The translations under genes and the position numbers were made by a program. Below the pieces are notes generated by a model. It was not told the origin of the DNA. It was given only the letters and a program-made list of their open reading frames with translations, and searched no databases. A stretch of DNA of 64,000 bases from Siphlonurus alternatus. Taxonomy: Eukaryota; Arthropoda; Insecta; Ephemeroptera; Siphlonuridae. The stretch is taken from assembly GCA_949825025.1 (NCBI GenBank), contig OX463781.1:35853537-35917536 (forward strand), read 5' to 3'. Positions within the stretch are counted from its first letter, which is position 1, and every line of letters begins with the position of its first letter. Below, piece by piece: positions 54,853 to 64,000 of this stretch.

Positions 54853-55007
54853 ATTGCATCTAGGCGTGGATCCAGGGGGAGGGGGGGCAAAATTTGGATT
54901 CAACGTGGGCAATTTAGGCATTTCCCCACTCCAATTTAACATTGACCTTATGGAGACAGTCTCCCCCACCCCTCGAAATTTGGTTCTGTATTCACGCCTG
55001 ATTGCAT
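54853..55007. mobile_element. hAT-like MITE
   Basis: The element proper is 54860-55000 (141 bp), starting CTAGGCGTGGATCCAGG. The reverse complement of its right end is CAGGCGTGAATACAGAACC. It is flanked by the direct repeat ATTGCAT (54853-54859 and 55001-55007), 7 bp identical; an eighth base would differ. Short MITEs beginning with an AGGCGTGGATCCAGGG-type end are widespread in animal genomes, and the near-8 bp duplication fits hAT. The two antiparallel frames across it (54821-55051 and 54841-55095) are not genes. Confidence 0.75.
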
Positions 55008-55248
55008 TAACGTCCTCAGTCATTTCAATTCTTGAAATTCTGCACTGCTGATTTCCATCGTTTTCCACTATTGTCTTTTCTGTGTGGAGAAACAATTCAT
55101 AATTATACGTTTTTTTTAATGATTAATTTTAATTAATTTTGATTGAACTGATACATACTATAAAACTTATTATATTATCTAATAAATTTTGAACTTTTAT
55201 AGTGATGAGTCAAATTAATTTAATTTATTATTAGTAATACAGTAGAGT

Positions 55249-55551
55249 ATCGAACCCAATTTTTTTATTGCAGAAATGGATAGTGCGTACAAATTTATGC
55301 TACCCTGTTTGTTTCAGTTTTTTTAGAGCCCAGGAACTATTGTTAAAAAATTATTGAAAGTTCTTTTTGTGACGTCACAAGACGCCGCTCCTTAAGAAAA
55401 AAATAGGACTTGCCGCCTCGTGACGTCACAAAAAGGAAATTTCAATAATTTTTTAAAAATAGTTCCCGGGCTCCAAAAAATCTGAAAAAAATCAGGGTAG
55501 CATAACTTTGCACGCTCTATCCATTTCTGCAATAAAAAAATTGAGGTCGAT
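55249..55551. mobile_element. Long palindromic MITE, TGACGTCAC family, copy 3
   Basis: About 303 bp and the same family as 32423-32724: outer ends ATCGAACCCAATTTTTTTAT / ATCGACCTCAATTTTTTTAT, then TGCAGAAATGGATAG, GAACTATTGTTA / GGGAACTATTTTTA, and TTTTTGTGACGTCAC. The asymmetric centre (CTCCTTAAGAAAAAAATAGG) is in the opposite orientation to that of copy 2. The left arm has more substitutions than the right. Confidence 0.88.
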
Positions 55552-55913
55552 TTTATTTTTAATTCAAATCTATAATTTCTATATAATCCAATTTAATCAA
55601 TTTTATTAACGAATTATAATCATAGTGAAAAAAAACGAATAAAATATTTTAGTGTGCTGTTAGTTCTGCTGGTGCAGCTTATATTTATTTTACATACCAA
55701 AGTACATATATAGAGACGAACGTTAGCTTGTGAGTTTATGCAGACTCTGTTGTGAACGAATACCCCACAGCTGACTGCAAGACAATTGCGGAAATGACTT
55801 TTATGGGCGTAGGAAGGAAAGAGAATATGAGGAAACGGGAAGGCTGAAGTACCGACAATAAGCTACCGCTTCTGCTTAATAGATCTTAATTCGTAATCAT
55901 TGCTTTTCGAATG
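55552..55913. other. Spacer
   Basis: No gene seen. Confidence 0.5.
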
Positions 55914-56189
55914 TACAGTCAATAGCAGATAAAATGAACAAACAATGGTCCCTTGTTGTCACTGTACAAAGTTTAAATTCCCTATTTCCAGATTATCACA
56001 GTGTTCTATTTGTAAGAATGTTTGCACTCTCAAAGATTTCCGCCCACTAATCGATCAAGTGGACATCGTTGATAAAGCGTAAATGCATAGAGAGCTGTGA
56101 TATTATAAGCTAGAAGTATGGAATTTAAACTTTGTATACCGTGACAACAAAGGACCATTATTGGTTCATTTTATCTGCTACTGACTGTA
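55914..56189. mobile_element. Tc1/mariner-like MITE with long arms
   Basis: The ends TACAGTCAATAGCAGATAAA and, reverse-complemented, TACAGTCAGTAGCAGATAAA are inverted copies. Homology continues about 85 bp inward (ATGGTCC(C/T)TTGTTGTCAC, AAAGTTTAAATTCC). TA at both edges with CAGTC...GACTG ends fits a Tc1/mariner MITE of 276 bp. No open frame. Confidence 0.85.
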
Positions 56190-56515
56190 AAACAATATAA
56201 GCACGTCATAATAAAGAATAATCACAAACAAGTTGAAAGTATGTCAATAATATGCGTAGCAAATAATCCAGCAAACACAACAAAAATAGTTACATAAAAT
56301 TGAATATATATATATATATATATGCATATATTTTCACTCCCTGAATCCAAACAATAAATTAATCCAATAACTTAACATCTATTTTAAATACCTGCATTAA
56401 AAAAGTTAGTGAAAATTTCCCTTTAATGAACAAAAAATATGGTAATAATTTAAAAAAAAAATAAAATAAAAAATAATAAGTGTTAAATCTTAGAATAGTT
56501 AGAATCTTAAGAATC
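56190..56515. other. AT-rich spacer
   Basis: No gene. A short (AT)n run lies at 56306-56323. Confidence 0.5.
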
Positions 56516-56917
56516 AAAGGGACAGGGGACAATAAAAATAAGTATTTTTTTATTTAAAATCAAAGTTAACCACTAACTGAGTATGAATACATGTCACACG
56601 GTGGCGAGTGCACCCACCCCGCCCCCCAAGCCCAAGCCCAAGCGCCCGGCGAGTAACTTAAGTGTGGATTGCTGACGTCAGCAATCACGAAAGGCAACAT
56701 AGCTGCCTTTTTCCATGGAACTCACTCCTCCTTCCTTCCGCCCAGCCATGCTCAGTGCGATGTTGCCTGTACAATTGCCCTGCGGCTGTCCATATTTATT
56801 TAATTTTTATAAATTAGGGGGATGGTTCGAAAACGGAAATTTACTCATTTCTCGCATTAACATATCTTACAAAAACATTTTATGCATTCATGATTTTATT
56901 GTCTCATGTCCCTTTAA
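56516..56917. mobile_element. Inverted-repeat element carrying a GC-rich core
   Basis: The left end AAAGGGACAGGGGACAATAA and the reverse complement of the right end (AAAGGGACATGAGACAATAA) match over 22 bp with two mismatches. Between them lies an unusually GC-rich core (56590-56780) with a perfect 20 bp palindrome (56667-56686) and a hairpin AAAGGCA/TGCCTTT (56690-56710). No clean target duplication was found. The 68-codon frame at 56715-56921 runs out through the right end and is not supported. Confidence 0.55.
56667..56686. promoter_or_regulatory. Perfect 20 bp palindrome centred on TGACGTCA
   Basis: GATTGCTGACGTCAGCAATC equals its own reverse complement. The centre is the consensus cAMP-response (CREB/ATF, bZIP) octamer. 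TGCTGACGTCAGCA also matches the long-flank MARE/CRE type site bound by Maf-family bZIP proteins. Binding is an inference from the motif alone. The palindrome sits inside a probable mobile element. Confidence 0.35.
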
Positions 56918-58037
56918 GTAATCAATCTAACATCTGTTAGACTATTATATAATAACAGAGAAGAGTTGGGTTGATAAACAAATGGCATGCAAAAATATAT
57001 TTAATGAGGAGTCAGCGAGTTGAGTGCAGTGTATGACGGTCATGACGTCACGCACGATGCTCATCTGCAAATTTTTGCATATGTGCATACGAAAAAGTTA
57101 CGTCGGCTCCTCAAAAGCTGCGCAGTAGAAATTTATGCAAGTTGAAGTTATATAGTGCTGTTGATCCCGTTGATCCAATCAGCTGTTAACCCGTAGACCG
57201 CATCATTTGAAATGAAAATTTGCCTCGGATTTTGGTATTGTATCAGAATTTTCTCAAAATTTTTATGAAGAGCTAATAAAGGTTATGACACTTTCTGATT
57301 CACCATAATATGTTCTATCTTAGAATTTTTTTTAAACACATTTTACGGGCGATTGCGAAAGAAATTAAAGTTCGAATAAAAAAAAAGCCACGTTTTTCGA
57401 GCGTTAGCATGGTATGGAGTAGATGGACGAAGTCATCGACTTTTAGACGCAAATGCTCAGAATTTTTACGAAGGACGGTCTCAACTGATTTCAGATCCTT
57501 ATTTATGGTGTTCCAAAGTAACTTTTTACATGCAAGAGAATGAGCTTTACCATCGGTCAATTTTTCGCTCACTCTACTTTAATAAACATTTTACACTTTT
57601 GTAGTCTCTATATTTCTGCATTCATATGAAACCTTTAAGATTAAAAATAATAATATATTTATACAGTAGTTCAGTTCATTTGGATATATTATTATACAAA
57701 TAGCATAGAACAAGTTATATATTATACAGTACAACAATACAAAATAAAAACACGCAAAACAACAACAACATTAACGAAACCTGTCATTATTAAATTTTTT
57801 ACTTATTTTTTATGTGGCTTTTTTATTACATTGCAATATTATAAAAAAATATACATGAAGAAATTCATGAAGTTACAGTAACTTCTATTTATGATTTTCA
57901 TACTTTTTAAACGAAACTTCTGGGGTCACGGAACCTTATCGCAAAAGACGAGCAAGCTACTCGCAACCCCACCCGGAGTATGCAAAATGCATGTTAAATT
58001 TAGATTATTAGATTTGTTCATTAAGTATAAAGAATAT
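56918..58037. other. Spacer with an unidentified minus-strand frame
   Basis: Composition is more balanced from 57000 to 57570. TGACGTCA lies at 57043-57050. See the separate entry for the minus-strand frame at 57315-57572. The remainder to 58037 is AT-rich. Confidence 0.5.
57315..57572 (-). CDS. Unidentified open frame, possible gene or element fragment
   Basis: 85 codons on the minus strand, with ATG at 57570-57572. The peptide has the charged/hydrophobic alternation of a helical protein (e.g. DLKSVETVLRKNSEHLRLKV, then DDFVHLLHTMLTLEK) and no low-complexity bias, which is unusual in this window. The plus strand is also open over much of the same stretch, so coding is not certain. I do not recognise the family. 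It could be a fragment of a transposon gene or the end of a decayed gene. Confidence 0.3.
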   Translation of the reverse strand: MSEKLTDGKAHSLACKKLLWNTINKDLKSVETVLRKNSEHLRLKVDDFVHLLHTMLTLEKRGFFFIRTLISFAIARKMCLKKILR

Positions 58038-58053
58038 AATTAAATTGGGAGCC

Positions 58054-58356
58054 GGATGTTTGGTCGCAGGATATTTGGTCGCAGGATGTTTGGTCGCGGT
58101 ATTTTGGTCGCAAGGATGTTTGGTCGCAAGGATGTTTGGTCGCAAGGATGTTTGGTCGCAAGGACGTTTGGTCGCAAGGATGTTTGGTCGCAAGGATGTT
58201 TGGTCGCAAGGACGTTTGGTCGCAAGGACGTTTGGTCGCAGGGATGTTTGGTCGCAAGGATGTTTGGTCGCAAGGATGTTTGGTCGTAAAAGGCCGGATG
58301 TTTGGTCGCAAGGATGTTTGGTCGCAAGGATGTTTGGTCGCAAGGATGTTTGGTCG
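58054..58356. repeat. Left end of MULE: 19 tandem units of 14-16 bp
   Basis: Units are GGATGTTTGGTCGCAA with a few GGACG and GGATA variants. The outermost three lack the final A, giving 15 bp. Unit 15 ends in TCGTAAAAGGCC, and the next unit follows in the same GCC-GGATG context as the true outer end, hinting at a rearrangement. All overlapping frames of repetitive GRKDVWSQGCLVAR-type sequence are artefacts. Confidence 0.95.
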
Positions 58357-58653
58357 CATAATAAAGTAATTTAAATTAATTTTTTTTTGCCCTTTTTTTC
58401 TTTGTGCAAGCTCATAAGGGTGCATTCTAGATTGTTTAAACTATTTAACAATAAATTCTTTTGAATTTTTGAATTTCTTTATTGTTAAATGAATATTTTA
58501 TCAAATTATTTTATTTACTTCAAAATACTTGGCTAGTTGAACGTTGGGGGACAGGGCGAGCGAAAGGCGAACAAAGTTCACTGTGATAAAATGCAGGCAG
58601 CTTCATTCCACATTCACGTAACATTAGTGCACGTAACTCCACGTTAGTAAGCT

Positions 58654-59130
58654 GTGTGTATAATACCATTCTCTTCTTCTGAACGCAATGAAAATGCTTT
58701 TCAGGCTTTAATTGATTATTTGCCTATTGAGTTCGAGCCAGTTCTCAATTACTTTGAAAAACAGTTTCTTGGTAAAAGAAACCGTAGGGGGCATAGGAAA
58801 AATACTCTCTATTCCCCACATAAATGGAATCAGTATGAATCAATTTTAGATGAAGCACCGACAACAACTAATGCTTTGGAGGCGTGGCATAGAGGACTGC
58901 AGTCACATTTAAACTGTGATCATCCTAACATATGGAAACTTATTGTCATCTTGCAAAAAGAGGAAGCTCTGTGTGCTTTCAAGGTCGAGCAACTATCTGC
59001 AGGGCATCAAATGCCCCAAAAAAAAAAGACAGTTCAATCTGCTCATAGGTTGCATGAGCTCGTAGGTAATTTCGATGAGAATGACATTATTCATTACCTT
59101 CGAGGAATTGCCCACAATTTCACCTTCTAG
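58654..59130 (+). pseudogene. MULE transposase, C-terminal part
   Basis: 158 codons are open from just after an in-frame stop at 58648-58650. The first codons are GTG TGT, and there is no credible ATG start. The frame contains WNQYESILDEAPTTTNALEA, then WHRGLQSHLNCDHPNIWKLI, and the LQKEEAL segment. The pattern WNQY.......TNN..E.WHRGLQS....HPNIWK.I..L..E is typical of the C-terminal half of MULE-domain transposases common in insects (often predicted as 'MULE transposase domain-containing protein'). Full proteins are several hundred residues, and the first two catalytic Asp regions and any N-terminal FLYWCH-type zinc finger are missing. The frame lies between the two repeat-built ends in plus orientation and ends in the stop after RGIAHNFTF. 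Keeping an intact frame suggests a young deletion derivative or an internal exon. Confidence 0.8.
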
Positions 59131-59662
59131 TATGGTCATTACTGTTTTCTCTATCAAATAAAAACTATTTTTTATGTGAAATTTGGTATTTAGTTTATAA
59201 AAAATAATATTAATGTTATGTGAATTGTTTTTTTGTTTAATTCGAAAAAAATACATAATTTATCTTATCGTATTATATAGTATATTATAACATAAATTTT
59301 TTTACATTTTTATTGATTAAATTCATTAAATTACGTTATAAGTTTCAAAGTAGATGGTACAAAGTACATAATTTTTTTCATGTTGTAAGATAGTATTTGT
59401 GATGGATTTTCTATGTCATGTAAAAAAAATGAATAAATCTATACTAAATGATTATTTACTTAAATTATTGTGTGCCTCTTTGTAGCCTATATATGATTTT
59501 GTCCGATACTAGTTTAAAATTTTAAGTGCTATTATACAGCATAACCATTCGTGGCTTTATGATTGGTGCATTATTTGACCATACTTATCACGAAAAAAAA
59601 AGTAGCCTACACTGCCTTTCAATAATTCATATAATTCTTATAATTAATAGTTAAAAATCCTT

Positions 59663-59896
59663 GCGACCAAACATCCTTGCGACCAAACATCCTTGCGACC
59701 AAACATCCTTGCGACCAAACTTCCTTGCGACCAAACATCCTTGCGACCAAACATCCCTGCGACCAAACATCCTTGCGACCAAAAATCCTTGCGACCAAAT
59801 ATCCTTGCGACCAAACGTCCTTGCGACCAAACATCCTTGCGACCAAAATTCCGCGACCAAACATCCTGCGACCAAACATCCTGCGACCAAACATCC
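59663..59896. repeat. Right end of MULE: 15 inverted tandem units
   Basis: Units of TTGCGACCAAACATCC, the reverse complement of the left-end unit, with variants (ACTTCC, AAATCC, ATATCC, ACGTCC). The outer three are 15 bp, as at the left end. Confidence 0.95.
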
Positions 59897-59912
59897 TAGA
59901 CCCAATTAAATT

Positions 59913-60453
59913 AAACCACAATTAAAAAAATAACAAAAACTATTAACTAAAATAATTATTTATGTAATATTTCTTTTTATTTTACAAACGCGTGAACTTT
60001 TTTTTTGTCTCCCTTTTAAATAAAAATAATTAAACTCGAACAAACGTTTGGTTGCGGTATAGCTCCTCGTGGTTTCCACCCCTATATGTGTGTGTGGCTG
60101 CTAATCCCGCACCACGCACCACATCTCACGCAGTCAGCTATTAGGGGTTGTGTGAATTATTAGGGATTTAACAAGACTAAAAGAGAAGGTGACAGAAAAT
60201 ATCCTTAAAAACTGATTTTGTGACTTAACTTGTTAAAAAGTGAAAAAAAAAATATATATATTATATGTGTAAATGTGGGTAAGATTAAAATAGTATTGGA
60301 GGAATTTAAACCAAAGTTACAAACGTAACATTTAAAATGCTTTATATTTAAAGTTAATGCCATGAAAGTTTGCTTTTATATAATAGCTGTCTACTGTGGT
60401 GTTTTTGACTTTAGTATACTATGTATGGAGTGGTGTGAAAAGCTTTATATTTT

Positions 60454-60534
<81 letters not shown>

Positions 60535-61088
60535 TTACATTATTTGTTTCAAAATGAATAAGCATATAAATTTTGTGGTGATTTTCATATAAAGCTAATC
60601 ACTTACAAGGGAAATCCTTTCAGTAGCAGCTGTTAATTTAATAATTAATACAAACATTAGAACAGCATGAGTTGATGCTACTTTCAATAGTGAAATGGTA
60701 TATAGTTTTATATTGCATGTAAATATGACCATGTTTGCTTTAAAATAATTATACCAAATTTAGTTTGGCATAAATTTAATTTATACACAAAGGTTTGAGT
60801 AACAATTTTAAAAATAATCATAACATTTACTGATTTTTAATAAATATAATTATAGAAGGCATTGAAATATATTTTTTCAGCAAATTTTTTTTCGAAATTC
60901 TGATAAATTGCATTTATGTCATTTAGTATATAATATATATATTAATGTGAACAGCAATTACAAGGCATATATGAATATTATTACTGTACATGAAAAAAAA
61001 TAGTCGTCTTGGCTTATTTTTGGTTTGACTTCATATTACTCCCCTATTAATAGTATTGTATTATAAGACAAATTTAAAAAAAAAATAG
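59913..61088. other. AT-rich spacer
   Basis: No gene. It contains the GA microsatellite listed separately. Confidence 0.5.
60455..60531. repeat. (GA)n microsatellite
   Basis: About 77 bp of pure GA dinucleotides. Confidence 0.98.
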
Positions 61089-61147
61089 TGGGCATACATG
61101 ACCAAAATGTGTCAATTGCCCGAAAATACCAACCAACCAACCAACAA
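61089..61147 (+). mobile_element. Truncated retroelement 3' tail, copy 3
   Basis: GGGCATACATGACCAAAATG, then TGTCAATTGCCCGAAAATAC and a CCAA tetranucleotide tail. The tail differs from the CAAT tails of the other two copies. TGACGTCA follows at 61161. Confidence 0.6.
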
Positions 61148-63060
61148 ATGAAAATTTTCATGACGTCAAAACAAAGATAACCTGCTGAGACGACTAGATC
61201 AATTTAATATTTGAGTGCCATGCATAATAATATTTCTAAATATAATAAAATTATTCGTCATATACTTTAAACATTTTTGTAAGTCATGCAAACATTGAAT
61301 CTTCCGCAAACGGGCTCTGTTCTGGATATTTAAATTTAAAAACAATAATAACAGAAAACCAGTCTGTACATGTACAATTATAAAAAAAAAATCAGATTTT
61401 TCCATTAATTTTTACGATTCTTTATTCATTTTGGTAAAATATACATACATATTATATATATATATATAGAATATAAATTGTTTCTACATCATGCACGCAC
61501 GTTAGAACTGTAAATAAAATAACATGTAATCAAAAGTATTGTTGATAAGTGTCCGAGAAGAAAAGAAACTCCCGCTGTTTATTCTGACAATACGGAAGAC
61601 AAATGAGCTGGCTTAATTTACTTCTCTCCCCCCACACAACCACATTAGAGGGGGAAAACTTTCACAAACAATATTGCCAACCCCTATATTTGAAATGCTT
61701 CAATAGTTCAAATCTCTATGAGCAAACAAAATCGCTAAGTTTGTATAACTTCCTTTTCATTTTATGTTAGATGTTTTACTTTTAAAAATTAAATGAAAGT
61801 ACAAAAATAGTTATATTGACTTGTATTTAAATACATCGAAGAGCTAATTAATATGTTGCAATAAATTTCTCCCACTTAAAGAACAAATAATAAGTCAAAA
61901 AGAAAATCTATAATAGTTGTTAATATTTTAATTTACTTTATTATATTTTTTTAAAATTTAGCATGTAATTGGTGTTATTACAAAATATTAAAAAATGCAT
62001 TACTATTATAGTACTTCGTTGTACATTACATATAACAATATATAGCATTTATATTAGCTAAAAGACAGTACTAAAAGTGCCTTTTTTGGTTAAGGACTAT
62101 AATATAGGAACTTTATTATTGCCGTTTGTCAAGAAATTTAATTTAAGACTTTTAAAAGTTTGAATTATTTTGAAATTGTGTCTCTCTACCTGAAATGTTT
62201 AAGAATCAGAATTACTGAATTTACACAAAATGGAAATTTTAACTTAAATATCGATTAATATAATTTTATGTATAACTTTATAAAGAACAAAATAATTTTT
62301 AAATGGTAGCATGTATTGTGATTTGTTATATATATAGTATACATTTTAAAAAATGTTATCATTTTTTCGTAGTTTAAATAATATAAATTCAACGTAAATA
62401 AAATAATGACCATATAATTTATGTATAATGATATATATTAAAAAAATACAGTGCAGCAATCTCATCAACTTTTTTTTTTTTATCATTTCACCGTCGTAAA
62501 GTTTATACGCGAGAAACCATGAAGTTTTAAATTAATATTATACTTTACTATATGTTAACACTACATGAAGTTTCTTTTATTATTTTCAAGTGTTGTTTTA
62601 TAAAATATGTAAAAATGTATACATGCATGTGTCATTATCTTCAACCCTATATAAGACAATAACACTGTGTTTACATTATATTATTCAGTAACAAATGTGT
62701 TATATATATTTTTTTTCATTGTGCAATTCTCATAGAAAACAAAACAAATATAACAATGACATATTTTTTAATTGTAGTAGAAGTGGAAAAAAAGAAAGAA
62801 TAATAATAATGATGAGTTTTCACAACAAACAGTAGAAACTTATATAATAATATGTTTTAGAATACAGAGATGATGTGCATTGTATAACATGAAGTTTATT
62901 TTGGTTTAAAAAAAAATGTTATTTCGGGTAAATAATTAAAGTTCCCGATTGAGTTTTTATAACACATACTGCAATAAATAATGTTACGCCTATATAATAT
63001 AATATTATAGGCATCTGAATCCAAGGATATACTATATAAGGTTCATATATATATAGTCAA
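61148..63060. other. AT-rich spacer
   Basis: No gene seen. The frame at 61199-61405 is without recognisable features. Confidence 0.5.
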
Positions 63061-63162
63061 CTCCATTTTCGTCGGAAACTTTCGGGTGTCTTTTGCTTCA
63101 GCTCGGCCAGTGAAGTTCTTCCTTACAAACAACACACCAATGACTGAAGACGTTACAAAACG
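63061..63162 (+). repeat. Dispersed repeat family C, copy 3
   Basis: Contains ATTTTCGTCGGAAACTTTCG, and TTACAAACAACACACCAATG followed by ACTGAAGACGTTACAAAAC. This aligns with the copy at 31565-31650 from the TTCGTCG motif to the GAC(A/G)TTACAAA motif. Confidence 0.5.
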
Positions 63163-64000
63163 ATGAAAATAAAGTTAAATGTGAACCGGAGTATACATAC
63201 ATATATATATATATATATACAAAACCCTATACTCTATACCTTAAATTATTGTTTATCTCAACCATGCTTGTAATTTTATCCTATATTTGCTATATATTAT
63301 AATACGAGAAAACAATAAATAAAATTAAATTTAACCTTTAATGCTTTAAAATGTAATACATTATATAATTTTTTTATTGAAATGAATACATAAAAGTATT
63401 GAACATATTTTTATTATCTGCATACATTTAATTTCTTATTGTAATTATTAATATGAAGATTGTCTGAAGTTCTGTACAGAAATAATTTTATCCATAATAT
63501 ATGGAATGGATGCGTAAAAATTTGAAAATTTTGAAAAGGAGATAGAAAAGCAACCAATTTATATACAGTGAACCACAAAATAAAAATTTACATGTATTAT
63601 TTATTACATGAGTGCTTATATATATTATGATACATATCTATCATAGAAACACTCCGCTGCATCCAGCGGGAGCCGGTGACTGATGATATTTTCCACCGAC
63701 CAACTTCACTGAGGTTCCCACGGTTATCTTATCACAACTAGGTAAATTGTGATTTCTACGCCACCCCTATGTATAAAAATGACTATATAATAAGGTCTAA
63801 TCAAGTAAAAATAACGATATACTCTATTTATCTACATATATTGTCGTATATTATATTTTAAAATTAATTTACCTTTCATTATAAAACTAAAATAATAACC
63901 ACTGTATGATTATACTATTACTGTTATTATAGTACTTAAACATTTTTAATGCGAAAATAACTTCAAATTTTTTACTTAAAAAAAGTGAAATTAAACCAAA
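63163..64000. other. AT-rich spacer
   Basis: No gene seen. A short (AT)n run lies near 63197-63219, and 63640-63760 has ordinary complexity without a supported frame. Confidence 0.5.

Larger units (their letters stand above)
58038..59912. mobile_element. Mutator-like (MULE) element with tandem-repeat inverted ends and 9 bp target duplication
   Basis: The element proper is 58047-59903 (1,857 bp), flanked by identical 9 bp direct repeats AATTAAATT (58038-58046, 59904-59912). A 9 bp duplication is characteristic of Mutator-like elements. Both ends begin GGG and consist of tandem 14-16 bp units, consensus GGATGTTTGGTCGCAA: 19 units at the left and 15 inverted units at the right. The outer four units are in the same order at both ends, including the odd unit that runs into ATTTTGGTCGCAA. 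The interior carries one open frame matching the C-terminal region of MULE transposases (58654-59130). The tandem-repeat ends resemble foldback elements. The transposase is too short to be active alone, so this is a deleted or decayed copy. Confidence 0.9.

Noticed and set aside
58054..58356. Regular short repeats suggesting a CRISPR array
   Set aside because: The units are contiguous with no unique spacers, are mirrored by an inverted array 1.3 kb away, and the DNA is eukaryotic.
58008..58425. Several overlapping long frames of repeated peptide on both strands (and again at 59619-59925), superficially like a repeat protein
   Set aside because: They are translations of the tandem units forming the MULE ends. 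The frames cycle because the unit length is not a multiple of three.

Overview
This window reads as AT-rich (well above 70 % A+T by eye) nuclear DNA of an invertebrate animal. It has no bacterial-style gene packing, no operons and no long open frames, but it has very long (CT/GA)n, (AT)n and (AAAT)n microsatellites and many remains of eukaryotic transposons. The transposase and reverse-transcriptase fragments look most like arthropod families; an insect is a reasonable guess, but the species cannot be fixed from the sequence alone. I find no complete protein-coding host gene, no rRNA and no convincing tRNA. The window is either intergenic or the inside of one or more very long introns.

Layout. 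Positions 1-6,000 hold simple repeats and a 1.7 kb foldback-like element (2507-4222). Its ends are arrays of small GCTTGAA...TTCAAGC hairpins, and it encloses a GC-rich, splice-site-flanked block with one internal stop. Positions 6,000-18,000 hold the first of three long palindromes centred on TGACGTCAC (6030-6335), a Harbinger-like MITE (9311-9523) and a small inverted-repeat element (17394-17607). A LINE 3' end with a recognisable reverse-transcriptase C-terminus lies at 19454-20036. A clean 768 bp hAT-like non-autonomous transposon with an 8 bp target duplication lies at 23530-24297. Positions 28,800-33,500 hold a short LINE/SINE-like tail, a cluster of mariner-like MITEs and a second dispersed repeat, the second long palindrome (32423-32724), a 170 bp (AAAT)n run and the best candidate host exon (33357-33475). 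From 37,000 to 54,000 there are mostly microsatellites and AT-rich spacer, with MITEs at 43652 and 46797.

The right-hand 10 kb is densest in elements: an hAT-like MITE (54860-55000), the third long palindrome (55249-55551), a mariner-like MITE (55914-56189), an inverted-repeat element carrying a perfect 20 bp palindrome around TGACGTCA (56516-56917), and the most striking object, a 1,857 bp Mutator-like (MULE) element at 58047-59903. The MULE has a perfect 9 bp target duplication (AATTAAATT), inverted ends built from 19 and 15 tandem copies of a 14-16 bp unit (GGATGTTTGGTCGCAA), and one open frame for the C-terminal part of a MULE transposase.

Two themes run through the window. First, foldback architecture: several unrelated families have long or repeat-built inverted ends. 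Second, the octamer TGACGTCA (a CRE-type palindrome) occurs 19 times, far more than base composition predicts, and about half of these lie inside mobile elements.
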